NCBI GenBank assembly: GCA_958296065.1
Contig: CATQHX010000026.1
Span: forward strand, 36,989 to 100,988
Source of the DNA: Vicinamibacterales bacterium
GTDB taxonomy: Bacteria; Acidobacteriota; Vicinamibacteria; Vicinamibacterales; UBA8438
DNA: 64,000 bases
Reading direction: 5' to 3'
The position numbers were made by a program, and so were the translations under genes. Of the stretch, positions 35,512 to 48,471 are shown one piece after another (the first letter of the stretch is position 1; each line of letters begins with the position of its first letter). A model generated the notes under the pieces. That model ran no database searches. It was given only the letters and a program-made list of their open reading frames with translations, and was not told the DNA's origin.

Positions 35512-35897
35512 GCGTCCGGCGCGGGCGAAACCGGCGACGCCGCCCGGTCGAATCGGGCCGACTTCGAGGCGAAAGGCTCGCGGCCGTCACGGTCGATTCT
35601 CGGCCAAACGCCCCGTGAACAAAGGGCCCGACCTCGCTAACCGAACCCCGCTTATCCGACCCGCAGGTGCTCCACCGGATGTCGCGAGCTGTGGCTTGGT
35701 CCGTCGATGTCGCTCTCGCTCGCACCCGGCCCGCGCGCCCTCGCGCAACATCGCCCGCAGGCGCCGATTGGATTCGGACGCGGGCGCTCTTCATCGACGT
35801 CGTCGTACTCCTGGAGGCGTCGGTCCCGTTCAAGGCATCATAGCGGCATGCTGCTGGCCGTGCGGGGCACGGATCGTTCACGGAGACACCTGAGCGA
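35512..35897. other. Intergenic stretch upstream of the RecD2-like gene
   Basis: No convincing gene. A minus-strand frame at 35838-36143 has natural-looking composition (AVDNFFTNSNRRLCSATAPR) but overlaps the start of the helicase frame and is not recognised. Confidence 0.3.
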
Positions 35898-38372
<2,475 letters not shown>

Positions 38373-39016
38373 ACCGAGTGGACCCTATTGGAAACGCTCC
38401 GCCCCAGTTTGCGCCTCGCTGCCTCGCGAAGCCCGGCCTACGCCAGCTCGAGGTCGGTTCGTAGTGCCCACGCGTTGCTCTCACTGGGTTGTTTCTCCGT
38501 GGTCTCAGTTGCCCGTTCCCGCTGTATGCCCCGTTCGACCGAGTCAGGACCGCGCCTGAGCGGACTCGACGCGGACCGTGATCACGTCAGCGCGATAGGC
38601 GGTTGCGGCTGTGTCGGCACTATGTGGGCAAATCGCCCGCTCAAGCCCGCAAGAGCCAGCGCCGCGCGGCAACGTCGCGAACGGCCGCGACCGACGCCAC
38701 CGTTGAGCCTTGGTGGGCGTTGCCCCCTTTTCGACCGCGTCTGGCCGTAACCATCTTCTCGTTCGCCGCGCTCCGAACGTGTACACCGTCCGCCGCCATA
38801 CGGCTCAGCCCTGGTACCAGTCGGCACTGTCGCTCCGGCGGCATCCCGTGCTTGCGTGGTCAACGCTGCGAGTCGCCATTCTCCCGAAGCGGGTACGTGC
38901 AGCACAGCATCACCAACCACCCCACGGCGAGTCTGTCGATACCGGCCAACCCGCAGCGTCAGCGCCCGGCGTCGTCAGTCCCTTCCGCCACGCTCGGGCG
39001 CGAACGGCTCGCGCCG
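38373..39016. other. Gene-free stretch
   Basis: More than 600 bases without a coherent frame on either strand. Only Arg/Ser/Pro-rich chance frames are seen. Confidence 0.4.
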
Positions 39017-39300
39017 CTATCCCGGCCACCCCAACCAGTGGCAGGTCGACTGCGTCTTGTTGATCAGTTGCCGTTTGGTCGGCGTCAACCGCAGCTCCCG
39101 CCGGGCGAACCGGCCCGCGAAGCCCGGCCTCCGCGGCGCCTGCCACCGCTCCTCCACGTGCTCGACGACGTCCACCGCCGACGTCCGCCCGAACCGCGCC
39201 AGCGGCGCTCGCGGTAGCGGATTCCGATTCCCGATCGTCGCCGTCGTCTCCCCGCCCGTCAGCCGCCCCGACGAGACGCTCTACAGCATCAGCGTCTCCC
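39017..39300 (-). pseudogene. Unrecognised C-terminal gene fragment
   Basis: A leftward frame reads VDVVEHVEERWQAPRRPGFA, LTPTKRQLINKTQSTCHWLG and a stop at 39017. Composition looks natural, but an in-frame TAG near 39275 cuts it from upstream sequence. No family is recognised. It lies downstream of ABC transporter debris. Confidence 0.3.
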
Positions 39301-39370
39301 CCGCCCTCGTCGTGCGCGTCGTCGAGCACGGAGACCCCGATCCGCTCCGTCGACTCGCCCGCCAGCAACG

Positions 39371-39805
39371 TCAGCGTGCCGCTCGTCGCCGTGCGTATCG
39401 TGCCCGGGCCGTGAACAAACTCGTCGTCGATCCCGCGCTTGAGCAGGGATTGTGCTCGTCTACGGGTTCCGCCCGGCACGTCGGGTCCATCTGGCGGAGC
39501 TGCCCGACGAGCGTGAGGTACTCGGGGCCGGTCAGGTACGAGCACGGGTCGGCCGTCTCCGGCACGTACCCGATCCGCCGCCGGTGGCCGAGGATGTCGC
39601 GATGCATGTTCTCGCCGTCGACGCGGATCTCGCCGTCGGACGGTTGGAGGAGCCCGGCCGTCATGCTGACGGTGGTCGCCCTGCCGGAGCCGTTGGGACC
39701 GAGCCGAGGACCTCGCCCGGGCGCGCCGTGAAGCTGACGTCGCGAATCGCGGCGAGCCGCCGTAGTACTTGGAGACGCCTACAACTTCGAGCCATGCGAC
39801 TCTCC
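39371..39805 (-). pseudogene. ABC transporter ATPase fragment, frameshifted
   Basis: Leftward frames read LEVVGVSKYYGG, then IRVDGENMHRDILGHRRRIG and YVPETADPCSYLTGPEYLTL, an ABC ATPase from the N-terminus through the Q-loop region. The Walker A area is out of frame and the signature and Walker B motifs are missing. It starts at the end of the ADOP permease gene, as in a former permease-ATPase operon. Confidence 0.6.
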
Positions 39806-41230
39806 CCTTGAACTGACCTTGGTTCGTGGCGCAGCGCCGCCAGCGGATCGAGCCGCGCCGCGCGCCGTGCCGGCAACAGGCACGCGACGACCGCCACGCC
39901 GCCGAGCAGCACCGCGACGGAGGCCTGCGTGACCGGATCGGCCGGCGGCGTGTCGACGAGCCAGCTCTCGAACAGTCTGCCGACCGTGAGCGCACCCCAG
40001 AGCCCGATGGGAAGCCCCAGGCCCAGTTGGACAACGCTGCGCCGCAGCACCATCCAGCCCACCTGACCGGCCCGCGCCCCGAGCGCCATCCGTACGCCGA
40101 TCTCCTGCGTGCGCCGGGTCACGCCGTACGCGGTCACGCCGTACAGGCCGACAGCCGAGAGCACCAGCGCTACCCAAGCGAAGGCGCCCAGCAGCGACCC
40201 GATCAGGTGCGGGATGAAGCCGATCTGGGCGAGCACGCCGTCGAGTGTCCACACACGAGCGATCGACAGACTCGGGTCGAGTTCGTGCATGATCTGTCGC
40301 ACGGTGCCGGCGGCATCCGCGCCGTCCAGGCCGCGCACCAGCAGGTGCTGAAACGGGATCGGCTCCGCGCGATACGGGAGGTAGGCGACCGGACCGGGCG
40401 GGCCCGACATGGTCTGTCGCACGGTGGGCGAGACGCCGACGATCGTCAGCCACGCAGACTCGTCGTCCGTCGCGCCGCGCACCGTCAGGCGAATACGCCG
40501 GCCGAGCGGATCCTCGTTCGGGAAGAACCGGTCTGCGAAGCGCCGGTTGACGACGACGCTGGCGTTGCCCGCGGTCCCGTCGCGGTCGGTGAACGCGCGA
40601 CCCCGCTGCAGTCCGAGGCCCAGCGCCTCGAAGTAGTCGTTCGCGACGGTGATGACGCCGGCGGTTGGCGGCGGGTCGCCGTTGGATGCGGGCCGGCCGT
40701 CGACAGCCAGCGCGTGGGATGCGGCGACGGGGCGAACGGGATGGCTCCGGCGTGCGTCGCCCACGCGATCGTCGGATGGGCCGCTGCCTGCTCGTGGAGC
40801 GCGCGGAAGAACCCCTCGCGCCGCTCAAACGTCGGATAACGGTCCTCCGGAAGGAAGAGCTGGATGGTTGTCACGTTCGCCGTGTCGATGACGCGGTTGG
40901 CGAGTGCGACCGCCAACAGACTGCGCGCCATCAGGCCGGCGCCCGCCAGCAGCACCAGCGTCAGCGCCAGCTCCGCGGTCACCAGCCACCCCATCCAGCG
41001 GTGCGGCGGACGCCCGGTGGTCCCGGTGCGCCCCGCCGCCGTGACCGAGCCGAGGTGCCGAAGGCGGCGGGGCTGCCCCCGCGAGAGCGGCCGGAACGAC
41101 TGCCCACCGAGCCTCGACCGCCGCAGTCGCTCTTTCCCCCAGGGTACGGCCGCGGATCGAAGCCGAGCAGCCCGGCTCGTTCGCCCGCCGTAGCGGCGGG
41201 CTGGACGTCTGAAGACCATTCCACCGACGG
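39800..41230 (-). pseudogene. ADOP-type ABC permease, second copy, frameshifted
   Basis: From about 41000 leftward: a TM helix (WLVTAELALTLVLLAGAGLM), a MacB-like periplasmic domain (DRFFPNEDPLGRRIRLTV, SAWLTIVGVSPTVRQTM), a three-TM FtsX domain (LVLSAVGLYGVTAYGVTRRT, QEIGVRMALGARAGQVGW) and a C-terminus (RRAARLDPLAALRHEPRSV). A frameshift near 40760 separates N- and C-terminal halves, and the first half is missing. Same family as the debris at 7.4-8.5 kb. Confidence 0.7.
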
Positions 41231-41335
41231 GAGAGAATCCGGGGAGCAATGACGAGCCCGCGCAACGCCGGCTCGTCGGCCGCGGTGGCGACCTTGCGGA
41301 CGGGAGAGAATCCGGGGAGCAATGACGAGCCCGCG
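41226..41335 (+). repeat. 37-bp perfect direct repeat, 73-bp period
   Basis: GACGGGAGAGAATCCGGGGA followed by GCAATGACGAGCCCGCG occupies 41226-41262 and again 41299-41335 without mismatch, separated by 36 bp. Confidence 0.85.
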
Positions 41336-41447
41336 AGGCGGTCAAGGAAGCCGCCCCGGGGCAACGGGTTCTACCGACCATCCCGCCACCACTTCGCGGT
41401 TTGGGCCCGTCTGTCTATCAGACCACAGCGCCGTGACAAACTAGGTC

Positions 41448-42108
41448 ATGCCCGATGTCGAGGACTTGCGCGACCTCTGGGAAATCGACCTCGAGCTGGT
41501 CGGCAGCGACCAAGGGCCGATACCGATCATCACCACCGTGGCGGAGAAGACGTGGATCTGGAGCGACCTGCACCTCGGCGACCCCGGCGCACTGCAGGCC
41601 TTCGACCGCCCGTTCGGCGACGTCGACCAGATGACTTCGCGAATGGAGGCGCCGCGTACGATCCGACGACACCATCATCTGCCTGGGCGACGTCGCCCAT
41701 CCGGATGCCTGGCGCGACCGGCGCCTGGTGCTCGACATCCGAGACTGCCCGGGCAACCGGATCCTCGTGCTCGGAAGCCACGACCTGAACCGCGCCGCGT
41801 TGCGCGAGGCAGGGTTTACAACGCAGTGCTCGCTGGCGTTGTGCGCCACCGACCCGCCGCTGGCCCTGAGCCACTACCCGCTGCGCCAGATACCGGTGGG
41901 CTCGGTCAACCTTCACGGACACCTCCACGAAGGTACCGAGCCGACCCGGCGACACATCAACCTCGCGGTCGAGCAGACGGACTACAGCCCGGTCGGACTC
42001 ATCTGGGTGCTGGACAAGGCGCGACAGCGACAGCTCGCCGGACAGTCGATTCAAGGCGGCTCGGGGAGCGAAGCGTCACATCGGACTGCACGAACGCCGC
42101 CCCCGTAA
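41448..42108 (+). pseudogene. Calcineurin-like phosphoesterase (copy D), frameshifted
   Basis: ATG 41448 starts a frame with TWIWSDLHLGDPGALQAFDR (metal-binding DLH). Near 41650 the sense jumps frame through IICLGDVAHPDAW and continues to 42108 with NRILVLGSHDLNR, LALSHYPLRQI and VNLHGHLHEG. The GNHD motif reads GSHD, and a short deletion removes residues around the second metal ligand. This is one of five related copies in the window. Confidence 0.65.
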
Positions 42109-42143
42109 CCACTGGCCCGTCGCAGTTAACGGAATGGGGCCGT

Positions 42144-42375
42144 TATAGGACGCCGGACGGGAACGCTGAAAGCTCGGTCACCGCAACCGGGCATCCGGGA
42201 CGAATGTCGTCGAGGGGCTGGCGGCGGTGGTCGATCGGGAAGGTTCGGCCCAGGCGTTCCTTCAGATAGCGGCCGGTATGGCTGGTCGCGTGGTGAGCGG
42301 CGATGGTCTCCGGCGTGCCCTCGGCGACAATTGCACCGCCGTCCTTGGGGACCTCGACACCTACACCGACGCCAT
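42144..42375 (-). pseudogene. uvrA: UvrA C-terminal fragment
   Basis: The leftward frame reads GGAIVAEGTPETIAAHHATS and HTGRYLKERLG, the conserved C-terminal part of the UvrA excinuclease subunit after its second ABC signature (..G..VAEGTPE.......SHTG..L). It is fused in frame to the tail of a different helicase, showing a deletion or recombination junction near 42375. Confidence 0.6.
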
Positions 42376-42570
42376 CGTCTTGCAGGTAGTGCAGCGTGTC
42401 GCGGTGCTCGGTGAAGATCACCAGCTTCTGATGCGGAGAGGCCGCGGGCCGCGGGATCGCGCCGTCGCCGTCGCGAACCGCCGGCGCCCCGGTCCGGCCG
42501 TCCCTTCCTGTAGCCGTGAAGATCTCGCCGAGCAGGCTCGCGAGCTCGCGCCACTTGGTGTTCAGCCGGA
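42376..42570 (-). pseudogene. SNF2/DEAD-type helicase fragment fused to UvrA tail
   Basis: The leftward frame reads LNTKWRELASLLGEIF, then SPHQKLVIFTEHRDTLHYLQ, the start of the second RecA domain of an SNF2-like helicase with a DUF3883-like architecture. The matching N-terminal part of this helicase family is found at 56.4-56.7 kb. Confidence 0.55.
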
Positions 42571-42589
42571 TACATGGGAGCATCGGTCG

Positions 42590-42847
42590 ATGACGTGGCA
42601 GTGTCGGCGCTGCGGCCGGACGGTAGACCTCGTGCTCCGCGCCGGCGATCGCTGCGCCGCCTGCGCGATGCGGACCCGCGCCGGCCGGCGGTTGCCGGAC
42701 GACTACGGCGCGGCCGACTCCCGGAAGTTCACGATGCGTAAGCTGCTGCAACCGTCGTCGTCTTCGGCTGGCGATGCCGGCGCGCAGGATGCTATCGGGG
42801 AAGCCATCCACGAGGCGGGAGGTGATCTCGGGGACGCTGCGTCATGA
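42590..42847 (+). CDS. Small zinc-ribbon protein
   Basis: 85 residues from ATG 42590. Two CxxC knuckles (WQCRRCGRTVDLVLRAGDRC, AACAMRT) form a zinc ribbon in the first 30 residues; the rest is polar with a short acidic helix (DAIGEAIHEAGGDLGDAAS). Its stop overlaps an ATG (TCATGA), so a small downstream gene may have existed, but what follows is degenerate. Related in style to the zinc-ribbon gene at 25.6-25.8 kb. Confidence 0.5.
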   Translation: MTWQCRRCGRTVDLVLRAGDRCAACAMRTRAGRRLPDDYGAADSRKFTMRKLLQPSSSSAGDAGAQDAIGEAIHEAGGDLGDAAS

Positions 42848-43053
42848 GGGCGCTCGGCGCTCAAGGGCCGCTGCGCGCCGATCAGCGCCGGCCATCCGGC
42901 CACGGAAAGCCCGCAGGGGGTCGCTCAGGGCGTTCTACGAGCGCGAGCCCGCCAGGAGTAGGCCGGCGTAACCAGTCGGCCGCGGCGGCCGGCACTTGGG
43001 TGAGGCGGTGCAGCCCTGCATCGTCTCGCCAGCCGCCCGCGGCCACACCCCCT

Positions 43054-43200
43054 TCAGTCCTTCCGTGGAGCCTCCTTGGCCACGCGGGCTTCCAGCTCGT
43101 TGATCTTCCGGAGGGCGGTGACGCTGAAGATGAAACCCAGCGTGCCGAGAGAGAGACCGACGGTTCCGAACACCATACCCAGTATCTCGAATGTGCTCAT
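43054..43200 (-). CDS. Small one-TM protein
   Basis: 48 residues from ATG 43200 to TGA at 43054. It reads MSTFEILGMVFGTVGLSLGT and LGFIFSVTALRKINELEARV, a single TM helix followed by a short charged helix. No family is recognised. Its layout matches two other mini membrane proteins at 61.6 and 62.1 kb. Natural composition and a clean frame support it. Confidence 0.5.
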   Translation of the reverse strand: MSTFEILGMVFGTVGLSLGTLGFIFSVTALRKINELEARVAKEAPRKD

Positions 43201-43439
43201 GGGTTTTCCCTCCCTGTCCTACGTGACTTGCGGGCCTGGGTCAGGTGCAGCAGGAGCGAGCTCGCGGCGGGTTCGAGGTCCACAGTGGGGACGGTAGCAC
43301 GGCGGGAGAGCGAGATCGGTCCCGGCCTCTCAGGGCCCTCTCCCGAGTTGACGTAATGGCCGGTTTTGGGTGTCCACCGAGGAACGAAGTCGAGACGGCC
43401 ACCAGCCAACCTGCCACATGACCGTCAAGTTTCCCGGCC

Positions 43440-43683
43440 GGCCGTCAGAGGCCGTTCACAAGCTCGCCGTCCCGTTGTTTCCTCGCACCGTGGCGTTCGT
43501 CGATGCCGCGATCGTGCGGTACAGCCGCGATGCCTCTCCGGACCGCGCCGCCGTCAGCACGAAAAAACTCGAAGGCCAAACTGCACCCCCACCCAGGCCC
43601 GCGAGGCGCGGACGGCGGCAATCGCGTCAGCGACCTTCCCGTGCGGAAGCGCCTGCATGTGCCTCACCGCAACCGAACGTTGC
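43440..43683 (-). pseudogene. P4-type integrase fragment
   Basis: The leftward frame reads VRHMQALPHGKVADAIAAVR, then ASRAWVGVQF, and after a one-base shift EFFVLTAARSGEASRL, the inter-domain linker and the first catalytic Arg region of P4/CP4-57-like integrases (..ALP..........L.....R.GE.). It replaces the end of the helicase IV-like gene. Confidence 0.55.
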
Positions 43684-46600
43684 GGTAGCGCCGCCGTGAC
43701 GGCTTCGCCAGCCCCGGGTTCCGGCCTTCGACCCCCTCGGCTGCAGAATCCCGGACTGGCACTTCCCGCACCTCCCGTGCTTGCCCCCTCTCCTCTCCGA
43801 ACGCTTCGACCCGCCCGGTCGCGCTCTGGAGTAGCTCCTCGACGAAGATCGATGGCGGCCCCGCGTCCTCGATGACGTACGCACGGCGCTTCGCCCTGGT
43901 CAGCGCCACGTAGAACAGGCGCCGCTCCTCGGCGTGGGGGTACGTCTCGGGCTCCGACCGCACCGCATCGAGGATCGGATCATCCTCGATCTCCGACGGG
44001 AATCCGTATGCGCCTCCCTTCATCCCGACGATCACGCAGTACTCGGCTTCCCGCCCCTTCGCGGCGTGAACCGTCCTGGTCGCGAGTCTGAGGCCGGGGT
44101 GCGCCTTCCTCAAGGGTTCGAGCTTCGGTCTGCCCTTGTTGTACCGGGCCAGGAGCAGCACTGACGGCCGTTCCCCGTCCGCAGGGTTTTCGGCTTCGAT
44201 CTCGGCAAGTGCCCGGTCGAGGAGTCTTCCGGCGTCGCCGCCGCCGAGGCCCACCTTGACCCCGGTCCGGGCAGCTCCGCGACCGCCCGCGTCGTCTTGC
44301 GGAGCTGATCGGGGTTCTTGGAGATGAATTCGTCCGCGACGGCCGTGAGGCCGTCGCCGCATCGGAACGTCGTCGCCAGCCGGGTAATTGTCACTTCGCC
44401 GAAATGGCGCTCGAAGTGCGTCATCAGCGAGACGTCCGCCCCCGCGAACCGGAAGATCGACTGCCAGTCGTCGCCGACTGCGAAAAGCCGCGCGCCGCGG
44501 CGGTTCTCCAGGAGCGCCCGCAGCAGCTTCGCGCGCCCTTGCGAGATGTCCTGGAACTCGTCCACCAGCACGTACATGTAGGGGCTCCGCCAGCGGCCGT
44601 CCTCGACGTGGACGACTGCCTTGTTGATCATGTCCTCGAAGTCGATTTCGCCGCGCTCCTTGAGATCCGCCTCGATCGCCGAATGGATCGGTTCTACCGC
44701 CTTGGCAAAGTCCGCCGCCCTCCGGCGGCCTTCGCCGGCGGCTTTGTGAGCGATCTCGGAAATCGACAGGTTCGCGCCCTTCGCGTGCGTCAGGAAGTTT
44801 GCCGCGAGCTTCACGAACGCGCTGACGTACCGCTTTTCGTTGAGGATGTCGAACAGCCGGTCCGGCGGACGCTCCTCCATGCAGATTCCGTGGGCGGCGA
44901 GCTTCGTCCGCAGACGGTCCGTCAGCCGGCCGTCGTGCTCGTGGCTGAACGTTTCGATCAGGGTGGTCCCGTTCGCCTTGTGGAACTTCTTCTTCCACCG
45001 CCGCCCCTCGAGATACTCATCCTCGTCGATGAAGGGCGGCGTCCGCCCGTCCGCGTTGATCGCGAAGTGCTCGATGTAGATGTCCGTTCCGGTCAGGTGG
45101 AAGTCCGGCGCGTACTGCCGGCGGGAGGGCGTCGCGGTCCTCCGCCTGTACGGTGCCTCGTACCTGTACGGGACCTGCTGGACGAACAGGAAGTTGGCGA
45201 TAGCCAGCTCTTCGTAGCTCTTCACGAGCTCGCCCTGCAGGGTGCGCAGCTCCCGCGCCCGGATGTACTCGGTGTACTCATCCATGGACTTCAGCGGGGG
45301 CGGATCGGGCGGCGGTCCGCCGTAGGCGAGCCAGCGCGTGAGCGCGGGCCCGTGGACCGGGTCGCGGGCAGCGAGCCTCGCCGCGTTCTTGATGAGCGCG
45401 TTCCGTGCCACCGGGTCGGCTGCCCATGCCGCGACGGATGGCCGTTCCTCTTCGACGTTGCCGATGATGGACAACCCGAGGCCGTGGAACGTCTTGATGT
45501 CGATCAGCTTCGCGGCCCGTTCACCGAGTCTCGCGGCGATGCGCTGTCTTAGCTCCGTCTTCGCGTTCTCGGCGTACGCCACCATCAGGATCTTGTCGTG
45601 GTGGGCGTCGCCCCGTCCGGCGATCAGAGCGGCCTTGGCTACCATCACTGAGCTCTTGCCGCTTCCGGCCCCCGCCACTACGAGGTTCCGGTCGTCGTCC
45701 CGGCAGACCGCCTCGCGCTGTTCCGCGGACAGCGGCGTTTTCTCGACGGAGTCCAGGAGCTCCCGCCGTTCATCCAGCTCGCGGGCGAGGAACCGCCGGT
45801 TGCAGTCGTCTCGGAGAGCCTCCGCGTCGGCTGCTCCGAACGCCTGCAAGGCTGCGAGCCGCCGCGGTAGCTCGTCCTCCCCAATTTCCGCGGCCCATTC
45901 CGTCGGTAGGCCGGCTAGTTCGATGGCCCGCCGGATCTCCTTCATGCGGCGGCCGCCCAGGTAGCGGCGCGGACGCGAGACCTCGCCGATCATTTCTTCC
46001 AGACGGTTCAACACCGCGGCGTCCGTCCGGCGCGCGAGCAGCGCACGTTGTCCGTCCAGTGCCTCTCTGGTCAGCTCGGCGGCGTAACGCTCGACGAATT
46101 CCGTGTTCAGCCGCCTCCGCTGTTCCCCGGCCTCTTCGTCGAGGAAGTCCCGGATGCGCTTCAGGCGCTTCGGCAACTTCTGGCGGTTCAACTCGGACGG
46201 CCACTCTCTCGGCAGCCCGGAGACAGCTGCGGTCCGCCTGAGCATCTGGAGGTCGTCCTCCTGCAGGTACCGCTCCGCGTTCTCGGCTTTCTCGATCGCC
46301 CTTTCGGCGGTTTCGACCGTGTCTGCCGGCGCGGCATCGTTCAGCCTGATCCGCTGGGCGGCGATCGCGTCCCGCGCCATCTCATCCGCGTGCTTCCGTA
46401 CGAAGGCGTCGTTGACCTCTCGGAGGATCGTCTCCGCGTCCGTTCCGAGCACGCGGAGAATCCGCCGGAGGCGGCGCGCCACCGGGCTGCCGTCGACCTC
46501 CGCGGCCCACTGGCCGGGGAGCCCGGCGTCGGCGATCCTGGTCCGTAGAGCGCCGACGGCGCACGGCTGCGAGATCACGGGGCCGTCGAGTACGTCGGCC

Positions 46601-46776
46601 ATGGCCCGCTCGGCGTCCTTCAGCCGGGCTCGGATGCCCGGCTCGTCGAGTCTGGCGCGTTCGCGCGCGACAGCCTCTTCGGCCAGTTCGTAGCCGTGGC
46701 GCGTGATTAGCTCGTGCCAGCCAGAAAACCCCCGTTTCGAGCGGAATTCTGAGACGAGTTCATTGATCGTGGACAT
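43664..46776 (-). pseudogene. Helicase IV-like (HelD/UvrD-type) SF1 helicase, frameshifted
   Basis: From ATG 46776 the protein starts with about 340 residues of repeated helical modules, each containing a GLPxxW element (GLPGQWAAEV, GLPREWPSEL, GLPTEWAAEI) and an FVxRxAxE helix. The helicase core follows: SAEQREAVCRDDDRNLVVAG with Walker A AGAGSGKS, Walker B VLVDEFQDIS, GDDWQSIFRFAGADV. Near 44270 the frame shifts; the rest continues as ATRTVHAAKGREAEYCVIVG (motif V) and RRLFYVALTRAKRRAYV (motif VI). A zinc knuckle of helicase IV type (RCGKCQSGILQPR) lies in yet another frame near 43760, and the end is cut by an integrase fragment. Core residues are intact, so the shifts could be indels. Confidence 0.75.
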
Positions 46777-46852
46777 GTTTTCGGGGGGCGAATCCGATCG
46801 CGAGGGAGGCAGTCCGGCGAGCTGCGGGCAGCGAAGAGCAGAAGATCAGCCC

Positions 46853-48425
46853 GGATGCCCTATTCCAAGGACACTAACACCCTGCCGTCTTGCGACGGCT
46901 CGCGACCCGGTGGTCTTGCAAGAACCGGCTGAGTCAGGCGACGCGTTGTCGTCGTTTGCGCTCCTGCTTCTGCAGAAGCAACCCGATGCGATGCAGGTTG
47001 GCCGCCAGCACCGACAAGGCAACCGTGCGCGCAAACCCATCCGCGCCATGGCTTCGAACACGGTCGAGTCCGCGATGCTCCAATCCATTGATGGCAGACT
47101 CGACCGCCGGGTGCGCACGCCGCGCCGCCACAAAAGATTCTTCGGCTTCCCGCTCCTGGTTGGCCTTCGAAAGATATCCTTTGCCCGGCAACGCGTTGAC
47201 ATCAAGCAGCCCATCGAGCCGGACCCGGTTGGCAGGACTGTGAAAGCCCCGGTCGAAACTGCACGCCCGCAACTCCGGATACAGTGCCTGCGCTTCCTGC
47301 ACCATCGGCACCGCCACGTCCACATCCTCGCCCTCCCATAGAATCTTGTGGTGAAGGATGAATTGATACTGATCCTCGATAAGAGCGACAGGAACTCCGA
47401 GTTCAACCGGCGTGCCCGCCTTGCCTTTCGAAATCCACCGCGTGTGCTCCTCGAAGATCGAAAAGACCTTCTCCTCGTGAGGAATCGTCTCGTCACGCAG
47501 AAGCCGCCGCTCCACCTGGTCAATCTGGCGCCGGCCGTGAGCGACAAAGCCGGCGATGGAGCGACAGGTGAATTCGGCCGCGCCCTGCTTCCGCAACGCG
47601 TCCAGCGTCGAATCTGTCCGCTCCACCAGCGCCCGGCAGCGCTCCACATACGCCTCCACCCGCTCCGGATGCCGCTTCGCCCGCCGTGTCGAGCGCACCT
47701 TGTTGAACAGCTTCCTGACCTCTCGGGTCAGATGGCGCCACTGACGCCAACCATGCATCCCGTATTTTTCAGCCGCCCGCCCAGTCTCCCGCACCAGACA
47801 ACGCACGGCGTCCCACAACAGGTTGACGTCCGTCGGATAATGCGCGTCGGTTTCGACCACGAACGAATCACACCGCCCGCGCAATGGCTCGCCAGGCTTT
47901 TTTTTAGCGACCTTGTGACCGCTCTCCACCACCAGGCGCCCCACCGCTGACAACAACTCCGGCGTCAACAACGACACGTTGTCCACCACGGTCTGGTACT
48001 CGTAGTGCGTCTTGTCGCCGAAGTCACTGTGGCCCAGGAACGCGCGTATCGTATCGTGATGGTTCGTCAATTCATGAAGACGGTCGAAGTCGCAGCCCAG
48101 CCCCTGCTTCAAGACTCCCAGCACCAGGACCTGCCACAGGTCCATTCCCGGCCGCCCGACCGTGCGGTCCGCCTCCGGCAGAATATGCTCGTCCAGCAGC
48201 GCATACAACTGCTCGCGCGACACCTCGTCACACCAGATGTGTTGAAGCCCCTTCAACACCGCGGGAATATCGTCCCGCGACTTCGGGTTGATCCAGACCT
48301 TGTCGATGGCTACCTCACCGAGCTGGAGCTGCGACCTGTGAACTTCTCTCATGATGTCAATGCCGCGAAGATGTGCCCGAAGTGGACCGATTCTCGGAAA
48401 ACTACTCCCAAGAATACGACATCCC
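46853..48425 (-). mobile_element. ISNCY-like insertion sequence
   Basis: A single transposase gene is flanked by possible imperfect inverted ends: GGATGCCCTATTC at 46853 and, in reverse complement at 48425, GGATGTCGTATTC (11 of 13). A target-site duplication could not be recognised with certainty, so the exact ends are provisional. The element lies between two parts of a helicase IV-like locus. Confidence 0.55.
46934..48352 (-). CDS. ISNCY-family transposase
   Basis: 472 residues from ATG 48352 (MREVHRSQLQLGEVAIDKVW). The N-terminal region is helical with EVSREQLYALLDEHILP, then a catalytic-domain pattern: VVETDAHYPTDVNLLWDAVR (first Asp region), ACSFDRGFHSPANRVRLDGL (second Asp) and HPAVESAINGLEHRGLDRVR with the likely catalytic Glu, followed by a basic tail (LLLQKQERKRRQRVA). 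This order fits the ISNCY/IS1202-like DDE group. It is uninterrupted and could still be active. A longer frame to 48475 is non-conserved upstream sequence. Confidence 0.75.
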   Translation of the reverse strand: MREVHRSQLQLGEVAIDKVWINPKSRDDIPAVLKGLQHIWCDEVSREQLYALLDEHILPEADRTVGRPGMDLWQVLVLGVLKQGLGCDFDRLHELTNHHDTIRAFLGHSDFGDKTHYEYQTVVDNVSLLTPELLSAVGRLVVESGHKVAKKKPGEPLRGRCDSFVVETDAHYPTDVNLLWDAVRCLVRETGRAAEKYGMHGWRQWRHLTREVRKLFNKVRSTRRAKRHPERVEAYVERCRALVERTDSTLDALRKQGAAEFTCRSIAGFVAHGRRQIDQVERRLLRDETIPHEEKVFSIFEEHTRWISKGKAGTPVELGVPVALIEDQYQFILHHKILWEGEDVDVAVPMVQEAQALYPELRACSFDRGFHSPANRVRLDGLLDVNALPGKGYLSKANQEREAEESFVAARRAHPAVESAINGLEHRGLDRVRSHGADGFARTVALSVLAANLHRIGLLLQKQERKRRQRVA

Positions 48426-48471
48426 GACGATCTCCGCCACTTGAAATCCGACAGAGATCCCGTAGAATCAA

